A stretch of 64,000 bases of DNA from Bog-532 sp963833835. GTDB taxonomy: Bacteria > Actinomycetota > Actinomycetes > Streptosporangiales > Streptosporangiaceae. The stretch is taken from positions 62,001 to 126,000 of the forward strand of contig CAWHZI010000007.1 of the NCBI GenBank assembly GCA_963833835.1, written 5' to 3'. The notes below the pieces were generated by a model that was not told the DNA's origin, made no database searches, and saw only the letters and a program-made list of their open reading frames with translations. Positions 34,133 through 42,070 of this stretch are shown one piece after another. The translations under genes and the position numbers were made by a program. Each line of letters begins with the position of its first letter. Positions within the stretch are counted from its first letter, which is position 1.

Positions 34133-36006
34133 GCACGGGAGCCAACGAGGAGCGGGCGACGCCCGCGCGCGGGCCGGGCCCGGCTGCCCCGCTGCGGGGT
34201 CCCGCCCGCTTCATGAGCGGCATGTCGACTGAGAAGGCACTGGACTTCAAGGGCTCGGGCCGGCGGCTGCTCGGGCTGCTGCGCCCGTACCGCCTGCTCA
34301 CGATCCTGGCGCTGGCCCTCGCGTTCGCCAGCGTGACGCTGTCGGTACTCGCCCCCCGGCTCCTCGGGGAGGCGATCAACCTTGTGTTCGACGGCTACGA
34401 GTCGCACCACGGCGTGGACTTCGGCCACGTGGGACAGATCGTGCTCCTGGTGGCTGGGCTCAACGTCGGCGCCTCGGTCTGCGCGCTGTTCCAGGGCCGG
34501 CTGACCGCGACCATGGTCCAGCGGTCGGTGCTCAGTCTCCGGGACCAGGTGCAGGCCAAGCTGTCCCGGCTGCCGCTGAGCTACTTCGACCGGCAGTCCC
34601 GGGGCGAGATCCTGAGCCGGGTCACCAATGACATCGACAACCTGCAGCAGTCCATCCAGCAGACGCTAAGCCAGCTGGTGACCTCACTGCTGACGATCGT
34701 CGGCGTGCTGGTGCTGATGTTCATCGTGTCCTGGCAATTGGCCCTGATCGCCCTGGTCACCGTGCCCGCCTCGGTGGTGGCGATGCGCAAGCTGGCCCAG
34801 CGGGCCCAGCCGCAGTTCATCAAGCAATGGAAGTTCACCGGCCAGCTGAACGGCCACATCGAGGAGATGTACACCGGGCACGCGCTGGTGACCGCGTTCG
34901 GCCAGCGGGAGGAGGCCATGGCGACCTTCACCGAGCAGAACGAGGCGCTGTATGCGGCCAGCTCGCGGGCACAGTTCATCTCCGGCACGATCCAGCCGCT
35001 GATGATGTTCATGTCGAACCTGAACTACGTGCTGGTGGCCGTCGTCGGCGGCCTGCTGATCGCGAGCGGCTCGCTCACCATCGGCGCGGTGACGGCTTTC
35101 ATCCAGTACTCGCGGCAGTTCAGTCAGCCGCTGACCCAGGTCGCCAGCATGGCGAACCTCCTGCAGTCGAGCGTGGCGTCCGCCGAGCGCGTGTTCGCGC
35201 TGCTGGACGCGCCGGAGCAGGCGCCGGACTCGGCCGAGCCGCTCCGGCTGGAGGATGTCAGGGGCCGGGTCGAGTTCGACAACGTGTCGTTCAGGTACCT
35301 GCCAGACCGGCCGCTAATCGAGAACGTCTCGCTCAGCGTGCAGCCCGGGGAGACCGTCGCGATCGTCGGGCCGACCGGCGCGGGCAAGACGACGCTGGTC
35401 AACCTGCTGATGCGGTTCTACGAGATCGACTCGGGCGCGATCTTGCTCGACGGCGTCAACATCGCGCAGATGAGCCGCGAGGAACTGCGCGGCCTGACCG
35501 GCATGGTGCTGCAGGACGCCTGGCTGTTCGGCGGCACGATCGAGGAGAACATCGCCTACGGCTCCCTCGGCGCCTCCCACGAGCGTGTCGTCGAGGCGGC
35601 CAAGGCGACGTACGTGGACCGGTTCGTGCGGACGCTGCCCGACGGCTACGACACCGTGCTCGACGACGAGGGCACGAACGTCAGCACCGGAGAGCGGCAG
35701 CTGATCACGATCGCCCGGGCGTTCCTCGCCCGCCCGGCCGTGCTCATCCTGGACGAGGCGACCAGCTCGGTGGACACCAGGACCGAGGTGCTCATCCAGC
35801 ACGCGATGGCGTCCCTGCGGCAGGGCCGGACCAGCTTCGTGATCGCGCACCGGCTGTCCACCATCCGCGACGCCGACGTGATCCTGGTGATGGAGAACGG
35901 GCACATCGTCGAGCAGGGAACCCACGCGGGCCTGCTGGCGGCGGGCGGCGCGTACGCGCGGCTCTACCAGGCCCAGTTCGCCCAGGCGATGGAGGAGGTC
36001 GCCTGA
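34129..36006 (+). CDS. ABC exporter half-transporter, catalytic-site subunit
   Basis: A 625-aa partner subunit with a Pro/Ala-rich N-terminal extension of about 45 residues, six membrane helices and an ATPase domain: Walker A GPTGAGKTT (near 413), degenerate signature STGERQLITIARAF (near 518) and intact Walker B LILDEATSSVD (near 539). The weak signature pairs with the Asp-substituted Walker B of the first subunit, giving one degenerate and one competent ATP site. Start GTG 34129 (GTGA overlap). It is convergent with the toxin-like operon, so it may or may not export that operon's product. Confidence 0.88.
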   Translation: MSTGANEERATPARGPGPAAPLRGPARFMSGMSTEKALDFKGSGRRLLGLLRPYRLLTILALALAFASVTLSVLAPRLLGEAINLVFDGYESHHGVDFGHVGQIVLLVAGLNVGASVCALFQGRLTATMVQRSVLSLRDQVQAKLSRLPLSYFDRQSRGEILSRVTNDIDNLQQSIQQTLSQLVTSLLTIVGVLVLMFIVSWQLALIALVTVPASVVAMRKLAQRAQPQFIKQWKFTGQLNGHIEEMYTGHALVTAFGQREEAMATFTEQNEALYAASSRAQFISGTIQPLMMFMSNLNYVLVAVVGGLLIASGSLTIGAVTAFIQYSRQFSQPLTQVASMANLLQSSVASAERVFALLDAPEQAPDSAEPLRLEDVRGRVEFDNVSFRYLPDRPLIENVSLSVQPGETVAIVGPTGAGKTTLVNLLMRFYEIDSGAILLDGVNIAQMSREELRGLTGMVLQDAWLFGGTIEENIAYGSLGASHERVVEAAKATYVDRFVRTLPDGYDTVLDDEGTNVSTGERQLITIARAFLARPAVLILDEATSSVDTRTEVLIQHAMASLRQGRTSFVIAHRLSTIRDADVILVMENGHIVEQGTHAGLLAAGGAYARLYQAQFAQAMEEVA

Positions 36007-36183
36007 CTTCAACTGGCCTGTCCACAAGGCCGGCGATCAAGATTCTCCCCTGCAGGCCGCTCACCTTCGGTGCCGTCGGGGTGTCGGTCCCGGCGGGCAC
36101 GCCGGCGGCGGCGTGGACGTCTTCGACCGACGGGTTGACCGGGACCATCGCTGGCATGGTGCCTCCCTTCGTGCCGCCTGCGT

Positions 36184-36218
36184 TCCGTCCCGGCGGGCAC
36201 GATTCCCGCCGGGACGGA
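36184..36218. terminator. Strong 14-bp hairpin between convergent operons
   Basis: TCCGTCCCGGCGGG, a 7-nt loop, then its perfect complement CCCGCCGGGACGGA. It sits between the end of the exporter operon (36006) and the end of the toxin-like operon (36231) and would serve as a terminator on both strands. Confidence 0.75.
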
Positions 36219-36230
36219 TGACGTCGCAGG

Positions 36231-38738
36231 TCAGCGGGTCGTTGCCGCTTTGGTGTCGGTTGAGTTGCCGGGGTTCTGCAGCAGGATGCCGGTCAGGGTG
36301 ATCTTGATCCCCGTCGCGTGCTGCCAGTCGCCGCGGTCGACGGTCAAGGTCCAGTCGGTGTAGGGCGTCGGGGCCAGGTAGGCGTTCTTGTCCGCGAACT
36401 GCCACTGGGTCACCCACTTCGGCGGGCTGCCCGGGTAGTAGCTGTTGGTCATCGACACGGGCCGCGAGACGAACCAGTACTCATTGATCCCGAGCTGGTT
36501 GGAATAGTGGCCCGAGGTGGCGATCTGCAGCTCCACCTCGGTGTTGCTGTCCTGGTCCCCGCCCACCAGCTCGAACGTCGCCGCGGTGAGGTACAGCGCG
36601 GTGTTGCCGTTGAGCTGGTCGGGCAGGTACCCCTCGGGAATCATGAACCGGGCCACGCCTTTGCCGTTGACCTCGGTGAACAGGTCTTTGCCGGTGACCG
36701 TGTAGGTGACGTTCTGGAAATCCTGCCGCGGCTGGACGGTGCCGGTGCCCGTGCCAGCCAGGACGTTGGCCAGCCCGGTGACCGAGTTCGTCGCCTGCTC
36801 GCGCAGCGTCACCAGGTCCATCGAGACGTCCACCTCGATGTCCGCGGGCTGCAGCCACTGGTACAGGAACGAGGCCCGGTAGTTCCGCACCGCGAGCACG
36901 ATGCTCCGCTTGACGTTGAGGTAGCCACGCTGCAGCAGCCCGATGGCCGCGGCCACCTTGTCGGCGGTCGTGGTCAGAGACTTCTGCATCGCCTCCCAGC
37001 TGGCCTGGGCCTCGTAGGCGGCTTGCAGCTGCCCGAACACCGTCATGCCCTGGGTGTAGAGCGTCAGCAGCTTCATCTGCAGGTCGCCGACCGCCCGGCC
37101 GTAATTCGCGGCGAGCTGGACCGCCTCCAGATACGCGCCCGCCTGCGGCAGGTCGTCGTGCGGGTGGACCGCCGCCGTGACCTGGATGACGACGTCGTTC
37201 CAGTAGGTGACGGGGTCCAGGCCGCCGACCGAGAAGCCGCTCAGGTCTGGCACCTTCTCGACGGCTTTGATCATGTCCGGGGTCAGGTTGACCGGCGGGC
37301 TGGCGCTGGCCGCCGCGACGACCGCCCACAACTGTGCGGCCGCGATGCCGAAGCCCGCGACCGTACCGGCCAGGTACTGGGCTCCCTGCTGGCTGTGCTG
37401 GAAGTCGCCGACCTCCGTCGGCGGCTGCGTGGCGGAGTCAGCGGCATCGCTGATCGCCTGGTCGATGCGCTGCTGGCCCAGATTGATCAGCTGCTGGACC
37501 ACGGTCATCGCCTCGCTGATCACCGAGTCGGGTGACTCGAAGAGCAGTACCGCACCTATGGCGACGTACAGGTTCAGCAGGGTTCCCAGCGTGTTGACCG
37601 CGGCCGTGACGAGCTGCTGCTGGAACTGGTCGCTGATCGCCTTGGTCAGGGCGTCCTGCAGCGGCCCGAGCGTCGTGCTGACCTGCTGCAGCTGGGTGGC
37701 CGCGTTGGTGAGCTGGCCCTGGACCGACCCCGCCTCCGTGGCCAGCAGTTTGAGCGAGTTCAGCAGCGGGGCCTGCGCCTGCTCGTAGGTGGTGCCGAGG
37801 GTCTGGGCGAACGCGGCCAGCAGTTTGTCGATGTTCTCTTGGCCCTGCAGGGCGGTGATCTGGGCATCGTAGGTGCCCGCAACCTCGAGCAGGGCCTGAA
37901 TCTGCTGCTGGTAGAGCGACGTCGACAGCACCGGAGCGTAGGTGGCGTTGGAGGCGAGGGACTGGGCGTAGGTGAGCATTCCGGCCGAGGTGGCCTGGAT
38001 CGAGGCGATGTTGGCGAAGTCGACGTGCGGGTACCCGGCCCGCTGGACGGTCAGCGCTGAGCAGCCGCTGACCGTCCAGTTCAGCATCGCCGCGGCCAGG
38101 TCGATCGCCTGGTAGGTCCCGTCGTCGATCAGCGTGCCCCCGATCATGCCGCTGACCTCCAGGGCGACGATGGCCCACGGTTCGTGCAGGCTGTCCGCGA
38201 TGTCCTGCAGGGCGACGCTGGCGGACGGCGCGCTGCCGGGGGCCGCGGTCAGCACCTCCGGTGCGCGCAGGCTGCTGAGCGCCAGCGGCCCCGAGCCGGG
38301 GCCGGCCACGGGCTGCCCCGCCGCGGTTTGGAGCGCGACGTTCAGGGTCCCGCTGATCTCTGCGGTCGTCACCTGGATGGCGGCGCCCTGGTCGGACCGG
38401 AGCTGCAGCGTGGCCTGCCCGCCGCCGTCGACGGCGATCGACCGGGCCTTGATATCCACCGCCGGCGCGGCGATCACGGTGTCGCCCGCCGGGACCTCCA
38501 GCGTGTCCACCGCGATCACCAGCGGCCCGGTCATCGGCTTGCCCTGGCTGGCCTTGGCGGCGGCCTGGATGACATCGGTCAGCGGCGCCCGCAGTGCGAT
38601 CGCCACATACCCGCCGACCGGGCTGACCGACGCGATCTGCGTCGCCAGCGGATCGGACGCGATCAGCGCGTCGGCCCGTGCCTCCAGCGCGGCCCAGTCC
38701 GGCTGCCACGAGCCGGCTGCTGGCTGTCCCGGGCTCAT
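36231..38738 (-). CDS. Large multi-domain protein of the XaxA-like toxin operon, function unknown
   Basis: An 835-aa protein without a signal peptide. Residues about 60-210 are beta-rich; about 250-480 are long Gln/Leu-rich helices with a hydrophobic segment (LLNLYVAIGAVLLF, near 375-395); about 560-650 are more helices; the C-terminal 180 residues are beta-rich (FMIPEGYLPDQLNG; a late GITLTGILL-like strand), suggesting a binding domain. I do not recognise a family. The helix/hydrophobic/helix centre resembles alpha-pore-forming toxins. ATG at 38738 overlaps the XaxA-like stop (ATGA), so the two are made together. It is the last gene of the operon. Confidence 0.6.
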   Translation of the reverse strand: MSPGQPAAGSWQPDWAALEARADALIASDPLATQIASVSPVGGYVAIALRAPLTDVIQAAAKASQGKPMTGPLVIAVDTLEVPAGDTVIAAPAVDIKARSIAVDGGGQATLQLRSDQGAAIQVTTAEISGTLNVALQTAAGQPVAGPGSGPLALSSLRAPEVLTAAPGSAPSASVALQDIADSLHEPWAIVALEVSGMIGGTLIDDGTYQAIDLAAAMLNWTVSGCSALTVQRAGYPHVDFANIASIQATSAGMLTYAQSLASNATYAPVLSTSLYQQQIQALLEVAGTYDAQITALQGQENIDKLLAAFAQTLGTTYEQAQAPLLNSLKLLATEAGSVQGQLTNAATQLQQVSTTLGPLQDALTKAISDQFQQQLVTAAVNTLGTLLNLYVAIGAVLLFESPDSVISEAMTVVQQLINLGQQRIDQAISDAADSATQPPTEVGDFQHSQQGAQYLAGTVAGFGIAAAQLWAVVAAASASPPVNLTPDMIKAVEKVPDLSGFSVGGLDPVTYWNDVVIQVTAAVHPHDDLPQAGAYLEAVQLAANYGRAVGDLQMKLLTLYTQGMTVFGQLQAAYEAQASWEAMQKSLTTTADKVAAAIGLLQRGYLNVKRSIVLAVRNYRASFLYQWLQPADIEVDVSMDLVTLREQATNSVTGLANVLAGTGTGTVQPRQDFQNVTYTVTGKDLFTEVNGKGVARFMIPEGYLPDQLNGNTALYLTAATFELVGGDQDSNTEVELQIATSGHYSNQLGINEYWFVSRPVSMTNSYYPGSPPKWVTQWQFADKNAYLAPTPYTDWTLTVDRGDWQHATGIKITLTGILLQNPGNSTDTKAATTR

Positions 38739-39937
38739 CGCGCTACCACCCCGAACGACGCCGGCGGCGGGTCGAACTGCACCAGGCCGGTCTGGAAGAA
38801 GGTCTCCGCCTTGGAGGAGATGAGACCCCAACCCTTGACCGCGGACTGGAAATTGATTTTCTGCATGAAAGCGGACCAGTCCTGCAGATCCTGCACGGTC
38901 AGCGACTGGAGCCGCAGGGTGATCTGGTTCGAGAACTCGGTCCAGCCACCGCTCAGCTTGGAGATCGTGTCCAGGAACGCCGTGCCGTCGGCTTCCACGT
39001 CCTGCGCGCTCAGGTTGAAGCCCTGCAGCTGGGTGACGAGCGCGGTCTTCTTCTGCTCGTCGGCGCTGACGCCCTTCAATTCGTCCCTGAGGCCGCCGAG
39101 CTCGTTGGAGACCTTGGTCGCGAGCTCGCCGAACGTGGCCGCGTCGGCGATCGCGAGGAACGGGCCGAACAGCGGGAACAAGAAGATCAGCGGGGCGACC
39201 GACCCCGCCACGGTGAATCCGATGTACTCGTCGTTGAGCTGCTTGATGTCGCTGTTCAGCTGCGAGATCTTGGTCTGGTCGGCGCTGACGTCACCTTGGG
39301 CGTCTTTGTAGACGTTGTTCGCCGAGTTCAGGTAGGTCTTCAGCGAGTTCGTGTTCCCGGTCAGCTCGTTGTTCAGCTCCTGGTAGAACGCGGTGACCAC
39401 CTTTTCGAAGTTCTGGATGTAGCCGCTCAGCGCGTTGGCGTAGCTGTTGACGCCGCCCTGGCCGGTCAGCAGCTCGGTCAGGTCGTTGAGCCTGGTGTTC
39501 GGGTCGCTTTCGGTACCGATGTCGGTGATCCCTTCCTGCAGCAGCGAGCCGATCTGCTGGGCGGCGGTCTGGGTCTGCGCGGCCAGCCAGACGGCGTGGC
39601 CATAGATCGACGCGGGGGCCTGATTGGCCTTCTGGAACTGCGGAAGTTCAGAGATCAGCGTCTGCGGGTCCCCGTATTCGGCCGCGGTCTTCTGGATCGC
39701 GCCGAGGATGGCCACCGCGCTCTCGACACTGCCCTCGTCGGTGAACGTCCCGTACAGGTTGGTGAAGTCGGCCGCGCTCAGCGGGAACGCGATCGCGGTT
39801 TTGACCACCGCCTGCATCTTCAGCCAGGCGTCGGTCTGCAGCGGGAACGCGTAGTCGGTCTGCTTGGTGTTCGGGTTGGTGACCGTGATCAGCAACGCGG
39901 CGGGCGGCTGGATGATCGGGTTGGTGTCGGTGCTCAC
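38735..39937 (-). CDS. XaxA/YaxA-like alpha-pore-forming toxin subunit
   Basis: A 400-aa protein that is nearly all helical, with a central hydrophobic hairpin at about 240-267 (SVAPLIFLFPLFGPFLAIAD) between long coiled helices (TKISQLNSDIKQLNDEYIGF before; LATKVSNELGGLRDELKGVS after). The order, length and spacing match XaxA/YaxA (about 400 aa), the subunit of the binary xenorhabdolysin-type toxins of the ClyA superfamily, including the QLNDEYxGF-like lead-in to the hairpin. There is no signal peptide, as is usual there. The start is GTG 39937 with GAGGAGAAGGA upstream. The similarity is from memory of the family, not from an alignment. Confidence 0.65.
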   Translation of the reverse strand: MSTDTNPIIQPPAALLITVTNPNTKQTDYAFPLQTDAWLKMQAVVKTAIAFPLSAADFTNLYGTFTDEGSVESAVAILGAIQKTAAEYGDPQTLISELPQFQKANQAPASIYGHAVWLAAQTQTAAQQIGSLLQEGITDIGTESDPNTRLNDLTELLTGQGGVNSYANALSGYIQNFEKVVTAFYQELNNELTGNTNSLKTYLNSANNVYKDAQGDVSADQTKISQLNSDIKQLNDEYIGFTVAGSVAPLIFLFPLFGPFLAIADAATFGELATKVSNELGGLRDELKGVSADEQKKTALVTQLQGFNLSAQDVEADGTAFLDTISKLSGGWTEFSNQITLRLQSLTVQDLQDWSAFMQKINFQSAVKGWGLISSKAETFFQTGLVQFDPPPASFGVVAR

Positions 39938-39988
39938 GGTTCCTTCTCCTCGGGTTACTGGACGGGCCGGCGGCTGGCGGGCCGGAGG

Positions 39989-40630
39989 TCAGCGGGCCGC
40001 GGTCGCGCGGATCGCCGCGGCCAGAGCGCCGGAGTCTCCGGCGCCGCGGCGTTCGAGTTCTGCACACAGGTCGGTCTCGGACAGCGACGCGAACAGTGGC
40101 GCCTGCGCCTTCGGCTGCAGGTTCTGCTGGACGGCGACGAAGAACTTGCTCGCCGGGCCGGGGGTGGTGACGTTGCTCAGGATCAGGTGGCCGGCGTGGT
40201 TGGCCTGCTGGGTGATCGGCCCGTCGACGCCGAAGTAGCTGCCGCTCGTCCCGGTCAGCTCCACCGTCAGCAGGTCGAGCCCGGTCAGCGTCAGTTCCGT
40301 CGGGCTGGTGTTCCATTCCGGGTTGCCCGAGTCGGGCTCCGGCCACTGCACCTGGGCGACGGAGCGGAGGCTGTCGTCGGGGTAGTCCAGGACGTACACC
40401 GTCAACCCGTCGATGGGGGTCTGCGGCGACAGCGCGACCGAGCCATCGGGCAGTTTCTGGAACACCCACCCGAAGGGGGAGGAGTCGTTCGGGTCGACGT
40501 TGAGCGCGGAGTACAGCCAGTTGTAGGTGGCCCGGACCTTGCCGCCCCCGCTGAGTGGGAAGAGCTCACCGGTGAGCACGGGTCCTGCGTCGGCGGCAGC
40601 GACTGCTGCGGCTACCGAGAGGCCGGTCAT
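39989..40630 (-). CDS. Beta-rich 213-aa protein of the toxin-like operon
   Basis: No family recognised. Residues about 15-175 are predicted beta-strands with repeated WVFQKLPDGSVALSP- and GLDLLTVELTGTSGSYFGV-like units, faintly reminiscent of beta-trefoil or lectin-like folds. The C-terminal 35 residues are helical and Ala/Arg-rich. There is no signal peptide. ATG at 40630 overlaps the stop of the first operon gene by 4 bp; the XaxA-like gene starts 51 bp downstream. It could be a receptor-binding or chaperone-like accessory component. Confidence 0.55.
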   Translation of the reverse strand: MTGLSVAAAVAAADAGPVLTGELFPLSGGGKVRATYNWLYSALNVDPNDSSPFGWVFQKLPDGSVALSPQTPIDGLTVYVLDYPDDSLRSVAQVQWPEPDSGNPEWNTSPTELTLTGLDLLTVELTGTSGSYFGVDGPITQQANHAGHLILSNVTTPGPASKFFVAVQQNLQPKAQAPLFASLSETDLCAELERRGAGDSGALAAAIRATAAR

Positions 40631-41334
40631 GGCGCCGGATCCGGCTGGACGCTGGCCGCCCCGGTGACGAAGCTGTTCGCCGCCTGGGCGAGCGAATTCC
40701 ACGACGTGATCGCGGTGCTGAGGTTGCTGGCCAGCAGGCCCGCGGTCGTGATCTTGAGCTGGCCCGTGGCGAAGGCCTGCAGCTGGCCGGCGATCGCGCC
40801 CCACCCGGTCTGGAGGTCGGCCGTGGCCTGGTCAAGGGTGCTGATCGGCTCCGTGATCGGGTCCCAGCCGCCGAGCGGGAGCTTTTCCAGCGAGGCGTCG
40901 GCCACCCGGTTGGCGGTCACGAACGTCCTGATCTGGCCCTCGAGTCCCGAGGCCGTGGTGCCCTGTTGTCCCGCGGTCCGGGCCAGCGCCCCGAACTGGA
41001 CCTCGACGATGAAGGCGACTGCGGCTGGGACCGGGTCGCCCGGCTTGACGCCGCTGAGGTCGCCCGAGAGCTGCCCGAGCACCCCGGCCGCCTTGGTTGC
41101 GAACAGCCCGGTGTTCACTGCCTGAGCGATCAGGCCGCTCCAGGTCGTCGACCGCCAGGCCTGGCACACCGTGAGCAGGTCAGTATAGTTCGGAATGTAC
41201 TTCTCGATCTCCGGGGCGACATTCTGCATTTCAATGGTGAGCGCGACCCGGCCCTCAATCGCGGTCCAGTCGCTGGCCGGCACGGCGTACGGCGGTGCCA
41301 GGCTGGTCGCCTCGGGGAATGTCACCTCAGTCAA
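40627..41334 (-). CDS. Helical 235-aa protein, first gene of the toxin-like operon
   Basis: An all-helical protein: amphipathic helices around VALTIEMQNVAPEIEKYIP, a short hydrophobic stretch PAAVAFIVEVQFGALA, and a C-terminal helical hairpin ending in LQTGWGAIAGQLQAFATGQL then LSTAITSWNSLAQAANSFV. The final W-rich helical pair is common in ClyA/HBL-type toxins, so it could be a second pore component, but I cannot assign it to XaxB. The likely start is the TTG at 41334 (GAAGGG upstream) or the GTG at 41325. Confidence 0.55.
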   Translation of the reverse strand: MTEVTFPEATSLAPPYAVPASDWTAIEGRVALTIEMQNVAPEIEKYIPNYTDLLTVCQAWRSTTWSGLIAQAVNTGLFATKAAGVLGQLSGDLSGVKPGDPVPAAVAFIVEVQFGALARTAGQQGTTASGLEGQIRTFVTANRVADASLEKLPLGGWDPITEPISTLDQATADLQTGWGAIAGQLQAFATGQLKITTAGLLASNLSTAITSWNSLAQAANSFVTGAASVQPDPAP

Positions 41335-41511
41335 TCTTCTCGCCCTTCGGTGGACTTGACTCTGCTGGCGGAGCCTAGGCTCGGCCGCGGTCACCGCACC
41401 AGAGATACGTTGCGGGAAAGATGGCCCGAAAATGCGGTCAAAATGCGAGCCAATTTCGCGTCGCTGGCCGCTATTTCATCGGCGTAAAAGTAGCCGGAAT
41501 CGGTGTTACGG
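41335..41511. promoter_or_regulatory. Upstream region of the toxin-like operon
   Basis: About 175 bp between the SRPBCC gene end and the first toxin-operon gene, with an AT-richer block near 41,440-41,510; it should contain the operon promoter. No clear operator was recognised. Confidence 0.4.
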
Positions 41512-41883
41512 TCAGCCGGAAATCTCCGGCTCCGGCCCGGCCAGCAGGCTGAAATCGACGGACAGCGGGGGCACCGCGCTGGCCTGGTGGACCGATACGC
41601 GGGTCGCGCCGTCGACGTTGACGCAGGTCAGCCGGACCACGTAGGTACACGATCCGGCCACCAGGCGGTACGCCACACACCAGGGCGGCTCGTAGGCGAT
41701 CACCTCACCGGAGCCCGCTACCTCCCGGCCGTCCTGCCGCAACAGCAGCCCGAACACGGCCCCGATCTCGCCGGCCTCCCCGGCAGCACCCTCCACCGCG
41801 ACCAGCTCCGGTAGCCAGTCACCCAGCCGCAGCGGCGCCGCCACCAGCTCGAAAACCGCGGCCAGCGATCGCGTCAGCATCAC
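41512..41883 (-). CDS. SRPBCC-fold (polyketide cyclase-like) small protein
   Basis: A 123-aa protein with the pattern of a START/SRPBCC ligand-binding fold: an N-terminal helix FELVAAPLRLGDWLPELV, then strands FGLLLRQDGREVAGSGEVIAY, WCVAYRLVAG and TRVSVHQ. It is about 20-25 residues shorter than usual, lacking the first strand. The start is a GTG/ATG pair at 41883/41880 without a clear ribosome site. It lies just upstream of the toxin-like operon on the same strand; role unknown. Confidence 0.6.
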   Translation of the reverse strand: MMLTRSLAAVFELVAAPLRLGDWLPELVAVEGAAGEAGEIGAVFGLLLRQDGREVAGSGEVIAYEPPWCVAYRLVAGSCTYVVRLTCVNVDGATRVSVHQASAVPPLSVDFSLLAGPEPEISG

Positions 41884-42070
41884 GTGGTGGTCGATGACTG
41901 CCTGCCTTCACCGTGGCGTGCCCGCGGGCCAGGAGCTTCCCGGGGAACTGACCGCAGGCTAGGCTTCCAGATGACGCATGTACCAGCGGATTGGTTGCGG
42001 AAAAGATGCTGGGAACATGCGGCCACATCGTGAACAGGTGGCTCAGGTCGGTCGGGTGGGAGGACCTGGG
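41884..42070. promoter_or_regulatory. Divergent region between SRPBCC gene and NB-ARC regulator
   Basis: 187 bp between divergently read genes. A clear ribosome site GGGAGG precedes the regulator GTG (42071) by 7-8 nt. Promoters for both directions are expected here. Confidence 0.4.

Noticed and set aside
40627..41334. XaxB (second subunit of xenorhabdolysin)
   Set aside because: The protein is shorter than XaxB and I could not match its helices confidently; kept as an unknown helical component.
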